This document shows, piece by piece, positions 34,145-42,688 of a DNA stretch of 64,000 nucleotides. Both the position numbers and the translations under genes were made by a program. Numbering within the stretch: the first letter of the stretch is position 1; the number at the start of each line of letters is the position of its first letter. The notes under the pieces were generated by a model, which worked only from the letters and a program-made list of their open reading frames with translations, had not been told where the DNA came from and ran no database searches. Origin of the DNA: Candidatus Aalborgicola defluviihabitans (lineage in GTDB: Bacteria; Pseudomonadota; Gammaproteobacteria; Burkholderiales; Burkholderiaceae_C); assembly GCA_016705575.1 (NCBI GenBank), contig JADIXX010000001.1:558001-622000 (forward strand), given 5' to 3'.

Positions 34145-35350
34145 ATGACACAACTGACCACCACACTCATCCACCACCCCTATGTGCCGCCCGCAGGCTT
34201 TGATGCGCCCCAACCGGGCATCTTCAAGGCTTCAACGGTGTTCTTTCCTTCTGTGGCCGCCATGCGCAGCCGAGAGTGGAAGGACAAGTCGGCCTACACC
34301 TACGGCCTGCACGGCACGCCCACCACCTATGCGCTGGAAGAGCGGCTGTGTACCCTTGAGGGCGGGTTGCAGTGCGTGCTGGCTCCCAGTGGCCTTTCGG
34401 CGGTGGCGCTGGTGGCATTGTCTCTGCTCAAGAGCGGCGATGAGGTGTTGATTCCCGACAATGCCTATGGCCCTAACAAGGCTTTGACCGAAGGTGAACT
34501 CAAGTCCTGGGGCATTACCCACCGCTACTACGACCCCATGGACCCGCAAGATCTGGCATCCAAGCTGTCTGAGCGCACCCAACTGGTGTGGGTGGAGGCG
34601 GCTGGTTCGGTTACGTTGGAGTTTCCTGATCTGGTCGAGCAGGTGCGTATTTGCAAGCGCAAAGGCGTACACGTGGTTCTCGACAACACCTGGGGAGCAG
34701 GGCTGGCGTTTCAGCCGTTTAACCTGTTGCCCGATACGGAGTCAGGCCTGGGCGTGGACCTGTCCGTTCATGCATTGACCAAATACCCCAGCGGTGGCGG
34801 AGATGTGCTCATGGGCAGCGTCATCACGCGCGATCCGGCGCTGCACCTGCAAATCAAGCTCACCCACATGCGATTGGGTCTGGGCGTAGGTGCCAACGAT
34901 GCCGAGAACGTGTTGCGTGCCCTGCCCAGCATGGCACTGCGTTACCAGGCGCACGATCAAGCGACCCGGGCTTTGGCCCAATGGTGCGACAACCAACCCG
35001 AGTTTGCCCAGGTACTGCACCCTGCGTTGGCCGCCTCACCGGGCCACGCCCATTGGAAATCCCTGTGCAAGAACGGACCCGGTGGTGCGGCTGGGTTGTT
35101 TAGTGTCGTGGTGGATACGCGCTTTACCCAGGCCCAGGTGGATGCCTTCTGCGACGCACTCCAACTGTTTCGCTTGGGTTATAGCTGGGGTGGCCCCATC
35201 AGCCTGGTGGTTCCCTATGAGCTGGAGACCATGCGCAGTGGCTGGCCCAAGCATTTGGCGCGGGGCACGGTGGTACGGTTTGCGGTGGGTCTGGAGGCAA
35301 TGGAAGACCTGCGCGCAGACATCGAGCAGGCTTTGCAGCATTTACGCTGA
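34145..35350 (+). CDS. metC: Cystathionine beta-lyase (MetC-type PLP enzyme)
   Basis: Cleaves cystathionine to homocysteine, pyruvate and ammonia. The fold-type I PLP lysine is K213 in HALTKYPSGGGD, preceded by VVLDNTWGAGLAFQ. YTYGLHGTPTTYALEERLCTLEGG is the Cys/Met-metabolism family signature (R-Y-type residues near 53-70). A TTG at 34139 precedes the ATG at 34145; the ATG is preferred. Length 401. A cystathionine gamma-lyase-like activity cannot be excluded from the sequence alone. Confidence 0.88.
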   Translation: MTQLTTTLIHHPYVPPAGFDAPQPGIFKASTVFFPSVAAMRSREWKDKSAYTYGLHGTPTTYALEERLCTLEGGLQCVLAPSGLSAVALVALSLLKSGDEVLIPDNAYGPNKALTEGELKSWGITHRYYDPMDPQDLASKLSERTQLVWVEAAGSVTLEFPDLVEQVRICKRKGVHVVLDNTWGAGLAFQPFNLLPDTESGLGVDLSVHALTKYPSGGGDVLMGSVITRDPALHLQIKLTHMRLGLGVGANDAENVLRALPSMALRYQAHDQATRALAQWCDNQPEFAQVLHPALAASPGHAHWKSLCKNGPGGAAGLFSVVVDTRFTQAQVDAFCDALQLFRLGYSWGGPISLVVPYELETMRSGWPKHLARGTVVRFAVGLEAMEDLRADIEQALQHLR

Positions 35351-35402
35351 CCCCGTGTTTTCCTCAATAGGCAGGGAGTATCGCAACCACTAGGCTATTG
35401 AC

Positions 35403-36212
35403 ATGAGTCAATTGCCTGCGACAAACGCTCCCGAGCCCTATATTCCCCCTCCGTCCGAAGCGCCAAAAAAAGACATACGCTCCCTGCGACCCGGTGACGT
35501 GTTTCGTTGGTTAGCAGCAGGTTGGCGCGATGTGTGCGCCCATCCTGGCATTGGTGCGTTCTATGGCGGCGCGTTCTGTCTGATGGCGATTGTGATGGGT
35601 GCGGTGTTTCGAACCAAGCCAGAGTACACCATGACCATTGCGTCCGGCTGTCTGTTGGTGGGTCCCTTCCTGGCCATGGGCTTGTACGAAGTGAGCCGCC
35701 GGCGCGAGCTGGGGCAGTCGCCGCAGCTGGGCTCGTCGCTCACCTGCTGGGAGTCCCATATTCGCAGCATGGCCATGCTGGTGCTGGTGTTGATTGTGTT
35801 GGAGTTATTGTGGGGGCGGGCGTCCCTGGTGGTATTTGCCGTTTTTTTTAACACCGGTATGCCATCTACCACGGGGGTTATTCAGGCCATTTTCAATCCA
35901 GAGAATTGGGAGTTTGTGGCGGTCTACACCATCGTTGGTGGTGCATTTGCCCTGCTGGTGTTCGTCATCACCGTGGTGTCCATTCCCATGATCCTGGACC
36001 GCGATACGGATGCCATCACGGCCGCGATCACCAGCATCGAAGTGTTCTTTCACAACACCGGCGTCATGTTGCTGTGGGGCGCGGTCATAGCCGTTTTGGT
36101 GACGGTGTCGCTGATGCTGCCCTTGGCTGCGGGCTTGTTATTTGTAGGGCCCTGGTTGGGGCACGCCAGCTGGCATGCCTACAGGGGCAGTGTGGAATGG
36201 CCCCTGGATTAA
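35403..36212 (+). CDS. DUF2189 multi-pass membrane protein
   Basis: A 269-residue protein with a Pro-rich hydrophilic N-terminus (about 1-40), then six or so membrane segments, the first near residue 53 (AFYGGAFCLMAIVMGAVF) and later LVLVLIVLELLWG and FVITVVSIPMIL. It matches the pattern of the DUF2189 family (FRWLAAGWRDVCAHPGIGAF, GPWLGHASWHAYRG near the end). Function unknown; often annotated only as membrane protein and sometimes near cytochrome oxidase genes. No informative neighbour. Confidence 0.85.
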   Translation: MSQLPATNAPEPYIPPPSEAPKKDIRSLRPGDVFRWLAAGWRDVCAHPGIGAFYGGAFCLMAIVMGAVFRTKPEYTMTIASGCLLVGPFLAMGLYEVSRRRELGQSPQLGSSLTCWESHIRSMAMLVLVLIVLELLWGRASLVVFAVFFNTGMPSTTGVIQAIFNPENWEFVAVYTIVGGAFALLVFVITVVSIPMILDRDTDAITAAITSIEVFFHNTGVMLLWGAVIAVLVTVSLMLPLAAGLLFVGPWLGHASWHAYRGSVEWPLD

Positions 36213-36265
36213 CGGGTTGATAGGGCCAGGGATGGTACAGTGTCGGCAACTACAGAAAGCACAAC

Positions 36266-36448
36266 TTGGCAACACCCAATTACGGTTACGAAAAACGCCA
36301 GAAAGAACTGGCTAAAAAGAAGAAAAAAGAAGAAAAGTTGCGGGAAAAGCAGGATCGCAAAATTCATGGCGGGCCTGAGAACGACGGCACTTCTGATGAT
36401 TCACCCTCCGACGAGTCTGGTGCAGAAGCGCCCCCCAGCGCTGCCTGA
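36266..36448 (+). CDS. Small highly charged protein of unknown function
   Basis: A 60-residue product starting at a TTG (36266): MATPNYGYEKRQKELAKKKK, then more Lys/Glu, then an acidic/Ser-rich C-terminus. The short basic helix followed by acidic tail is recognisable in small proteins of Comamonadaceae, but I know no function. The TTG start has little Shine-Dalgarno support (AGAAAGC 10 bases upstream). Confidence 0.6.
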   Translation: MATPNYGYEKRQKELAKKKKKEEKLREKQDRKIHGGPENDGTSDDSPSDESGAEAPPSAA

Positions 36449-36475
36449 TTTTCCAGCGACTTCCCTTGCAATCCG

Positions 36476-37534
36476 TCAGAGCCTATCCAGCAGTTGCCGC
36501 GCCAGTCTGCCCATCGCGTTCATCGAGTGGTCGTCGGGTGCAATGGCACGCGCTTGCGGGTACTGCGTGAAATTGCGTAACATCGACTGCCGGTATACGG
36601 GATCGTAGTGCTGGGTCAATAGCTCCTGCACCACAGGCTCAAAGTTACCACTGTGAATCTGGTCCTTCCAGGCCTGCACCACGGCCTTGCCACGGAATTC
36701 GGCCAGCACGTCCAGGCGTTCACAAAAGTGTACGGAATCCTGGACGAAGAAATCGTAGTCCTCCAACAACAACGCGACCCGTTCGTGCGTCGGCAATGTC
36801 AAGTCCAGACAGGGGCTTGCCCGCATGCGCTCAACCAGCGCAGCAGGAATGGCAACATTACCAACCTTTTTGCTTTCGCTTTCCACAAACACGGGCTGTG
36901 CGGGGTCGAACTGACGCAGGGCATCCCAGATGAGGGTGTCAAAGCGCTTTTGTGATGGCTGCGGCAGGCCTGGAATGGCACCTAGCACCGAGCTGCGGTG
37001 GTTGGCCAGCCCTTCCAGATCCAGCACCTGGGCACCCGCTTTGCGCAGTGCATGCAACAGGCGGGTTTTGCCAGAACCGGTGGTGCCACACACCACGCGC
37101 CAATCCAGCTTTTGCGCTCTTAGGGTAATGTCCTGCAGCATGGCCACCCGAAATGCTTTGTAGCCACCTTCCACCAGCGTGACCCGAAAACCAATCTGGT
37201 CCAGGATCAGGGTGAGTGAGCCGCTGCGCTTGCCACCCCGCCAGCAGTAGGCCAGTGGCTTCCATTCTCTGGGCTTGTCGATGACGTCCCGCTCGATGTG
37301 CGCGGCAATGTTGCGGGCTGCTATAGCTGCGCCGCGTTTCTTGGCCTCAAACTGGTTGACCTGCACATACAGGGTGCCAACGGCCTTGCGTTCTTCGTCG
37401 TTCAGGGTGGGCCAGTTCACAGCGCCGGGCAGGTGGTCCAGCGCAAATTCGCTTTCGCTGCGGGCATCGATAACGGTATCAAAGGCATCCAGTTGGGCTA
37501 AAACCTCGGCGGCATTCAGGACGTTGAGGCTCAT
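36476..37534 (-). CDS. mnmH: tRNA 2-selenouridine synthase MnmH (SelU)
   Basis: Replaces sulfur with selenium (through a geranylated intermediate) at the wobble uridine of some tRNAs, using selenophosphate. An N-terminal rhodanese domain has the active Cys97 in LAYCWRGGKRSG, and a P-loop CGTTGSGKT is at about 149-157. The ATG at 37534 overlaps the tesA stop (ATGA). Length 352. Its presence suggests a selD gene elsewhere in the genome. Confidence 0.95.
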   Translation of the reverse strand: MSLNVLNAAEVLAQLDAFDTVIDARSESEFALDHLPGAVNWPTLNDEERKAVGTLYVQVNQFEAKKRGAAIAARNIAAHIERDVIDKPREWKPLAYCWRGGKRSGSLTLILDQIGFRVTLVEGGYKAFRVAMLQDITLRAQKLDWRVVCGTTGSGKTRLLHALRKAGAQVLDLEGLANHRSSVLGAIPGLPQPSQKRFDTLIWDALRQFDPAQPVFVESESKKVGNVAIPAALVERMRASPCLDLTLPTHERVALLLEDYDFFVQDSVHFCERLDVLAEFRGKAVVQAWKDQIHSGNFEPVVQELLTQHYDPVYRQSMLRNFTQYPQARAIAPDDHSMNAMGRLARQLLDRL

Positions 37535-38172
37535 GCAATCAGCTTCTTCACAGCAGGCCACACATTGTTCAAAATGGTGGGGTGGGCAGATTCGTTCGGA
37601 TGAATGCGGTCGTTCTGGAACAGGCGGGCCGCATCTGGTCTATCTGCCACGCCCTTCAGCAAAAATGGTACCAGCGCGGTTTTGTTGGTTTTTGCCACGC
37701 TGGCATACAGGGCGGCAAAGCGTGCGGCGTAGTCTTTGCCGTAATTGGGTGGCATTTCCATGCCGATCAGCAGCACCTTGGCACCTGTTTCCTGCGCGGC
37801 TGTGGTCATGGCCTGCAGGTTGTCCTGCGTCATTTGCAGCGGCAGGCCGCGCAGGGCATCATTGCCGCCCAACTCAATGATCACCAGGGTAGGGCGGTGT
37901 TGGGCCAATAGGGCGCCCAAGCGCGAGCGTCCCCCCGAGGTGGTGTCGCCGCTGATGCTGGCATTGACAACCTTGGCCTGCGGCTTTTCTTTGGCCAGGC
38001 GTTGCTCCATGAGGGCGACCCAACCGGTACCACGTTTAAGGCCATACTCAGCGCTCAAAGAGTCGCCCACCACCAAAATGACGGGTGGTGGTTGAACGGC
38101 TTGTGCCACATGAACGGGCAAAAACCCCGCAAGTGTGGCCAGAAGCCCAAGCGCGATACAGTGTCGTCGCAT
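37531..38172 (-). CDS. tesA: Periplasmic GDSL arylesterase/lysophospholipase TesA
   Basis: SGNH-family hydrolase acting on thioesters, aryl esters or lysophospholipids in the periplasm. A signal peptide (1-25, ending VAQA) is followed by block I GDSLSAEYG (Ser38), block III GGNDALRG, and block V DRIHPNESAHP (Asp/His). The ATG at 38172 gives 213 residues; ATG at 38187 adds five. It is divergent from ybbA, as is classical, with the start codons only a few bases apart, and is translationally coupled to mnmH. Confidence 0.95.
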   Translation of the reverse strand: MRRHCIALGLLATLAGFLPVHVAQAVQPPPVILVVGDSLSAEYGLKRGTGWVALMEQRLAKEKPQAKVVNASISGDTTSGGRSRLGALLAQHRPTLVIIELGGNDALRGLPLQMTQDNLQAMTTAAQETGAKVLLIGMEMPPNYGKDYAARFAALYASVAKTNKTALVPFLLKGVADRPDAARLFQNDRIHPNESAHPTILNNVWPAVKKLIA

Positions 38173-38185
38173 CCAAGAAAGACCC

Positions 38186-38854
38186 ATGAGTGAAATCATT
38201 ATTTCTGTAGAGAAGGTCGGTAAATCGGTTACCGACTCCACCGGCACGCTGGAAATTCTGCGTGACATCGATTTTGCGCTCAATGCGCGTGAAACCGCCG
38301 CCATTGTCGGCGCTTCGGGTTCGGGCAAGAGTACCCTGCTGTCCATCATCGCCGGGCTGGATACGCCCACCACCGGCACCGTGCGTCTGGCCGGTGTGGA
38401 CCTGTTCGCCATGGACGAGGATGATCGTGCGGCCCTGCGGGCCAACAAAGTGGGCTTTGTGTTCCAGAGCTTTCAGTTGCTGGGCAACCTCACCGCGCTG
38501 GAAAACGTCATGCTGCCCCTGGAACTGGCAGGCCGCAGGGACGCCCGCAAGGCCGCCACCGAGATGCTGGGGCGCGTTGGCCTGTCGCAACGCCTGGCGT
38601 CTTACCCCAAGGTGCTCAGCGGTGGTGAACAGCAGCGCGTGGCCCTGGCCCGTGCCTTTGTGGTGCACCCGGCCGTGTTGCTGGCTGACGAGCCCACCGG
38701 AAGCCTGGACTTTGCCACCGGCGAGACCATCATGGAACTGATGTTTGACCTGAACCGCGAGCAGGGCACCACCCTGGTTTTGGTCACCCATGACCGCGGC
38801 ATTGCCCAGCGCTGCGACCGGCGCATCACCATTGAGGCGGGCAGGCTGGTCTGA
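38186..38854 (+). CDS. ybbA: ABC transporter ATP-binding protein YbbA
   Basis: ATPase of the LolD/YbbA/MacB group. Walker A GASGSGKST is at 42-50, the Q-loop is in FVFQSFQLLGN, the signature is LSGGEQQRVALARA, and Walker B is LLADEPTGSLD. The ATG at 38186 gives 222 residues. It is divergent from tesA, as in E. coli, but the usual permease gene (ybbP) does not follow; rlmB does. Its membrane partner must lie elsewhere or be lost. Confidence 0.95.
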   Translation: MSEIIISVEKVGKSVTDSTGTLEILRDIDFALNARETAAIVGASGSGKSTLLSIIAGLDTPTTGTVRLAGVDLFAMDEDDRAALRANKVGFVFQSFQLLGNLTALENVMLPLELAGRRDARKAATEMLGRVGLSQRLASYPKVLSGGEQQRVALARAFVVHPAVLLADEPTGSLDFATGETIMELMFDLNREQGTTLVLVTHDRGIAQRCDRRITIEAGRLV

Positions 38855-38873
38855 CCCGCGATAATCGTGGCAT

Positions 38874-39683
38874 ATGTCCTCAACCAAAGTCCTGTTCGGA
38901 TTCCATGCCGTGGGCGTGCGCCTCAAGACGGCGCCGCAATCTATTCTTGAAATTCATTTTGAGCCCACCCGGCGCGATGCGCGCATGCGCAGCTTTCTGG
39001 ACCGCGCTGCAGAGGCCGGTATCAAACTGGTGGAGTCCGATGGACAACGACTGGCCAAGCTGTGTGGCGGCCACGGCCACCAGGGCGTGGTGGCGCGGGT
39101 GCAGGCCCTGACACAAGTGCACTCGCTGGACGAGCTGCTGGAAGACCTGGAAGCGGCCAACGCCGCGCTGCCACCAGAGCAACGCAATCCGCCCCTCATC
39201 CTGGTGCTGGACGGCGTGACGGATCCGCACAACTTGGGCGCTTGCCTGCGCGTGGCCGACGGTGCCGGCGCGCATGCCGTGATCGCCCCCAAAGACCATG
39301 CAGCCGGCATCAATGCCACAGTGGCCAAGGTGGCCAGCGGTGCGGCGGAAACGGTGCCGTATTTCATGGTTACCAACCTGGCGCGTACCCTGAACGAACT
39401 CAAAGAGCGCAGCATCTGGATCATCGGCACCAGCGACACGGCCACCTCCACCCTGTACCAGTCTGACCTTAAAGGCCCCGTGGCACTGGTGCTGGGCGCA
39501 GAAGGTGCTGGCATGCGCCAGCTCACCGCCAAGACCTGTGATGCACTGGTCAGCATTCCCATGCGGGGTGCGGTCGAGAGCCTGAACGTGTCGGTGGCCA
39601 GTGGTGTGTGCCTCTATGAAGCCTTGCGCCAGCGCTCGGTCAGACCCGGTGGTGTGAATACTATTAAATCGATAGCAGCTTAA
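38874..39683 (+). CDS. rlmB: 23S rRNA (guanosine-2'-O-)-methyltransferase RlmB
   Basis: SPOUT methyltransferase for G2251 of 23S rRNA. An N-terminal substrate-binding domain (VLFGFHAVGVRLKTAP) precedes the SPOUT motifs NLGACLRVADGAGAHAV, VALVLGAEGAGMRQL and IPMRGAVESLNVSVASGV. Length 269, somewhat longer than E. coli RlmB. The last codons, TIKSIAA, and the TAA stop are contributed by a copy of the dispersed 58-bp element. Confidence 0.95.
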   Translation: MSSTKVLFGFHAVGVRLKTAPQSILEIHFEPTRRDARMRSFLDRAAEAGIKLVESDGQRLAKLCGGHGHQGVVARVQALTQVHSLDELLEDLEAANAALPPEQRNPPLILVLDGVTDPHNLGACLRVADGAGAHAVIAPKDHAAGINATVAKVASGAAETVPYFMVTNLARTLNELKERSIWIIGTSDTATSTLYQSDLKGPVALVLGAEGAGMRQLTAKTCDALVSIPMRGAVESLNVSVASGVCLYEALRQRSVRPGGVNTIKSIAA

Positions 39684-39717
39684 GCTTATTCGACGAGGGC
39701 TAGCAGGTTTTTTTGTA
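39660..39717 (+). repeat. 58-bp dispersed element, copy 5 (spans the rlmB stop codon)
   Basis: ACTATTAAATCGATAGCAGC, 13-base spacer TTAAGCTTATTCG, then ACGAGGGCTAGCAGG and a run of seven T (39708-39714). It is ungapped relative to the other copies and in the same sense and frame as the intragenic ones (ACT ATT AAA TCG ATA GCA GCT TAA). The perfect palindrome AGCTTAAGCT (39678-39687) lies across the stop, and the T run could make the copy serve as part of the rlmB terminator. Confidence 0.75.
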
Positions 39718-39725
39718 ATAATATT

Positions 39726-40322
39726 TTACAGAAACCCGAGCGCACCCAGTGCCGCTCCAGCGCCTAGCAACCACAGCAGGTGCAGCTTGGTGCGCCACAC
39801 CAGCACGGCGGTGACGGCGGTTAGCAACCAGAGCCGCCAGTGGTCCATGGGGCCACCCTGGCTGGCCGCCAAAATCCAGCCCGTGGAAATGAGCAGCGCC
39901 ACCACAATGGGCGCCATACCCTGCTTGAACGCGCGTACTGCACGCAGCTCGCGGTTCTGGTGCCCCCAGCGGGCAGCGGCAAAGGTGAGCGTGGTGCTGG
40001 GCACCAGAATGCCAATCATGGCAATCCCCACACCTGCCAGGGCCGACCACCATGCATGCATACCGGCTCCTATCCCGCCGCCGGCATTCAATCCCACGTT
40101 CCAGCCCAAAAGCGCTATGAACAGCACGTTGGGCCCCGGGGCGGCTTGGGCCAGCGCGATGGACGAGGTGAACTGGCTGTCGGTTAGCCACAATTTGTCA
40201 ACGACCAGGTAGTTGTGCATGGCCGGCGCGGTGGTAATGGCGCCGCCAATAGCCAGCAGGGACAGTGACAGAAAGTGGGTTAGCAGAGCCAGCCAGTCGG
40301 CGGCAGAAAAACTGATGCTCAT
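39726..40322 (-). CDS. Chromate transporter subunit (CHR family, second half)
   Basis: Half-size CHR-domain membrane protein of 198 residues, with five or six hydrophobic segments and the family signature GGAITTAPAMHNYLV followed by ALAQAAPGPNVLFIALLG. Such pairs act together as a chromate/sulfate antiporter; the substrate here is an inference. Its ATG overlaps the stop of the upstream half (ATGA), giving coupled translation of the two halves. Confidence 0.88.
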   Translation of the reverse strand: MSISFSAADWLALLTHFLSLSLLAIGGAITTAPAMHNYLVVDKLWLTDSQFTSSIALAQAAPGPNVLFIALLGWNVGLNAGGGIGAGMHAWWSALAGVGIAMIGILVPSTTLTFAAARWGHQNRELRAVRAFKQGMAPIVVALLISTGWILAASQGGPMDHWRLWLLTAVTAVLVWRTKLHLLWLLGAGAALGALGFL

Positions 40323-40942
40323 GGTGTTGGTACTCCGGCCGCATCAAGGATGCCCAGCTGGCGATAAACCCACGCACAGGCCAGACCACCCAAGCCCAAC
40401 AGCACCCCGATCAAAGGCAGGCGCAGCAATGCAATGGCCACAAAGGTGGCCAGGGCAAACGCCCAGCAGAGTGCCTTGCCCAAAGGGTTGCTCTTTAGGG
40501 CGGCAATCAGTTTGATGCCGGTGGCCGCAATCAGACCGGCGGCCACTGCGCCCAAACCTTGTAGCGCCCCCTGGACTTCCGGCTTGTCGGCCACACCACC
40601 AAAAAGGGCGGCCAGTGCCACCACCAGCACCAGTGGAAAAGTCAGCATGCCAGCCAGTGCAGCCAGTGCCCCGCGCAGGCCGAAGTAGCGGTCACCGATC
40701 ATCAAAGACAGGTTGACCACGTTAGGGCCAGGCAGGATTTGGGCCACGGCCCAGTCTTCCAGAAATTCTTCTTGTGTGAGCCATTTTTTCCGATCGACCA
40801 GTTCGTTCTGCACGATAGCCAGCACCCCGCCAAAGCCTTGCAGTGCTAACTTGGAGAAGGCAAAAAATAGATCGGTTTTGGAGTGTGGGCGGTCGTGCGT
40901 TGCCAGGATAGCTGCCTGAAATTCGGGTGCCTCGGATGTCAT
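40319..40942 (-). CDS. Chromate transporter subunit (CHR family, first half)
   Basis: The second half-size CHR protein, 207 residues from the ATG at 40942 (a longer frame to 41023 reads into unlike sequence and overlaps the next gene). The signature GFGGVLAIVQNELVDRKKWL and the QILPGPNVVNLSLMIG motif correspond to those of its partner, so the pair arose by duplication of one domain. It lies directly downstream of the 5'-nucleotidase gene. Confidence 0.9.
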   Translation of the reverse strand: MTSEAPEFQAAILATHDRPHSKTDLFFAFSKLALQGFGGVLAIVQNELVDRKKWLTQEEFLEDWAVAQILPGPNVVNLSLMIGDRYFGLRGALAALAGMLTFPLVLVVALAALFGGVADKPEVQGALQGLGAVAAGLIAATGIKLIAALKSNPLGKALCWAFALATFVAIALLRLPLIGVLLGLGGLACAWVYRQLGILDAAGVPTP

Positions 40943-40994
40943 GCTGGCACTGTATCGGAAATTGAAGAACCACCGACGTCGAACTGGTATACGG

Positions 40995-42662
40995 TCAATT
41001 GCGTTGAATGCGGCCCGAATCAATTTGGTCCATGGCAGCCGGGTTGTCGCTGAGCCATTCGACCAGGGCGTCTATGTCCGGTCCAATGGCGGCCCGGTCA
41101 CGCCCCTGGCGCAGGATGCTCAATTCGTCGCCGCCCTCAGCCGTGAAGTTGTTGGCAACGATGCGGTAGTCGCGGTACAGGTCCAAGGGTTTTCCATCTA
41201 CCGTGATGGCATCCAGCACCACGCCAGTACCGGGTGCCTGGCTCCACTGGTACCGCAGGTTGTTGGACACTTGCAAGGTGGTGGGGCCACCTTCACGCCG
41301 GGGTGGCAGTTGCCGCCGGATCAGCGCTTTCAATTGGGCTCCGCTGATGGTCAGGGCAATCAGCTCATTGCCAAAGGGCTGTATGGCAAATACGTCGCTG
41401 TGGGTGATCATGCGACCAGGCACCACCACCAAATCGGCGCGGATGCCGCCTGAATTTGTCAGGCCAATGTCTGCGCCTCCGTGTTTTTTGGCATAGGCCA
41501 GCTGCGAGTCAGCCACCAGATTGCCCAAAGACGAATCCCCATACGGTGCAGCCACCTGGCGATTGGCACCCCGTTTGAGTGTGGCCACCGGTTGGCTGCG
41601 TGCCACCAAGGTGAGCGCGGCGGCACGCTGCACCAGGGCCGCAAAAGCCGGGTTGGGCGCATTCACGCCCTGCAGCACGGGGTAGTTGGTGGCCTGCGCG
41701 TCCAGTACCTTGCCATTGGCATCCAGTGTCAGGCGGCTCTCGGTCAGCCAGCCGCCATAGCTGCCGGCTTGCACCATCAGGCGGCCATTGATCTTGCAGG
41801 TATAGGCTTGGTGGGTGTGCCCGCTGATGATGATGGCGTAGGCTGGGTCCAGCCGTTTGGCAATGTCCACGCCGCGGCCTTTGAGGCCAGGGCAGGCATA
41901 GCTTGGGTCATTGGCAGCGCCGTCGTACATGGCGCCTTCGTGTATGAGGGCCACCAACACCTGCGCACCAGCGGCGTGTAATTCGGGCACCAGGGCGTTA
42001 AGGGTGTCGGCTTCATCGGCAAAACGCAGTCCGGCAATGCTGCGCGGCACCACGACCTTGGGCGTGTCGCGCGTGACCACGCCCACGAAAGCGATCTTGA
42101 GGCCGGCCATGTGTTTCATCACGTGGCTGGGCAGCACCCGCTTGCCAGTTGCTGTGTCAAACATATTGGCTGCCAGGTATGGAAACGTTGCGCCTTTGAA
42201 CCCGGGCCAGTCGCAGCCCTTGCTGGGGCATTCGCCATGTGTCTTGCGCAGCAGTTCTTGCACTCCATGGTCCAGCTCGTGATTACCGAGGGCCGTAGCG
42301 ACCAGTCCCAGTTCGCCCAGCGCGCTCAGAGTGGGTTCGTCCTTGAGCAGGGCTGACATCTGGGGTGAAGCACCTATCAGATCGCCGGCGCCTACAAAGA
42401 CCTGATGCGGTCGCTTGTCGCGCAACTGGTTGAGTACGGTGGCCAAGTACGCAATGCCGCCAGCTGGTTGGGGTTGAATGTGGCCGTGGAAGTCGTTGAT
42501 GGAGAAGATGCTCAACTCGATCGGGGGTGCCACTGCGGGCGCAGTGACGCAGCCTGCCAGTGCCAACATGACTGGCAAGACGGCTACATGCAGCGCGGCG
42601 CGCCAAAAACGGGTAATGGGATGGTTGGATGGCAAGCGACAATCGTCCCGAGAGTTACGCAA
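40995..42662 (-). CDS. Bifunctional UDP-sugar hydrolase/5'-nucleotidase-type lipoprotein
   Basis: Metallophosphoesterase with a 5'-nucleotidase C-terminal domain, acting in the periplasm on nucleotides. The lipoprotein signal ends in MLALAGC (Cys38). Metal motifs are SINDFHGH, VGAGDLIG, ALGNHELDHG and ISGHTHQAY, and the substrate domain carries NSGGIRADL and FGNELI. Length 555, normal for UshA-like enzymes. E. coli UshA is not a lipoprotein, so this is a lipid-anchored relative. The start is uncertain by a few codons. Confidence 0.9.
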   Translation of the reverse strand: MRNSRDDCRLPSNHPITRFWRAALHVAVLPVMLALAGCVTAPAVAPPIELSIFSINDFHGHIQPQPAGGIAYLATVLNQLRDKRPHQVFVGAGDLIGASPQMSALLKDEPTLSALGELGLVATALGNHELDHGVQELLRKTHGECPSKGCDWPGFKGATFPYLAANMFDTATGKRVLPSHVMKHMAGLKIAFVGVVTRDTPKVVVPRSIAGLRFADEADTLNALVPELHAAGAQVLVALIHEGAMYDGAANDPSYACPGLKGRGVDIAKRLDPAYAIIISGHTHQAYTCKINGRLMVQAGSYGGWLTESRLTLDANGKVLDAQATNYPVLQGVNAPNPAFAALVQRAAALTLVARSQPVATLKRGANRQVAAPYGDSSLGNLVADSQLAYAKKHGGADIGLTNSGGIRADLVVVPGRMITHSDVFAIQPFGNELIALTISGAQLKALIRRQLPPRREGGPTTLQVSNNLRYQWSQAPGTGVVLDAITVDGKPLDLYRDYRIVANNFTAEGGDELSILRQGRDRAAIGPDIDALVEWLSDNPAAMDQIDSGRIQRN

Positions 42663-42688
42663 TTCTTGTTGTGATTTGCGATTAAACC

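Noticed and set aside
37310..37330. GCTATAGC palindrome in mnmH, considered as an element core
   Set aside because: An 8-base palindrome alone is expected by chance, and neither the spacer nor the second module is present.
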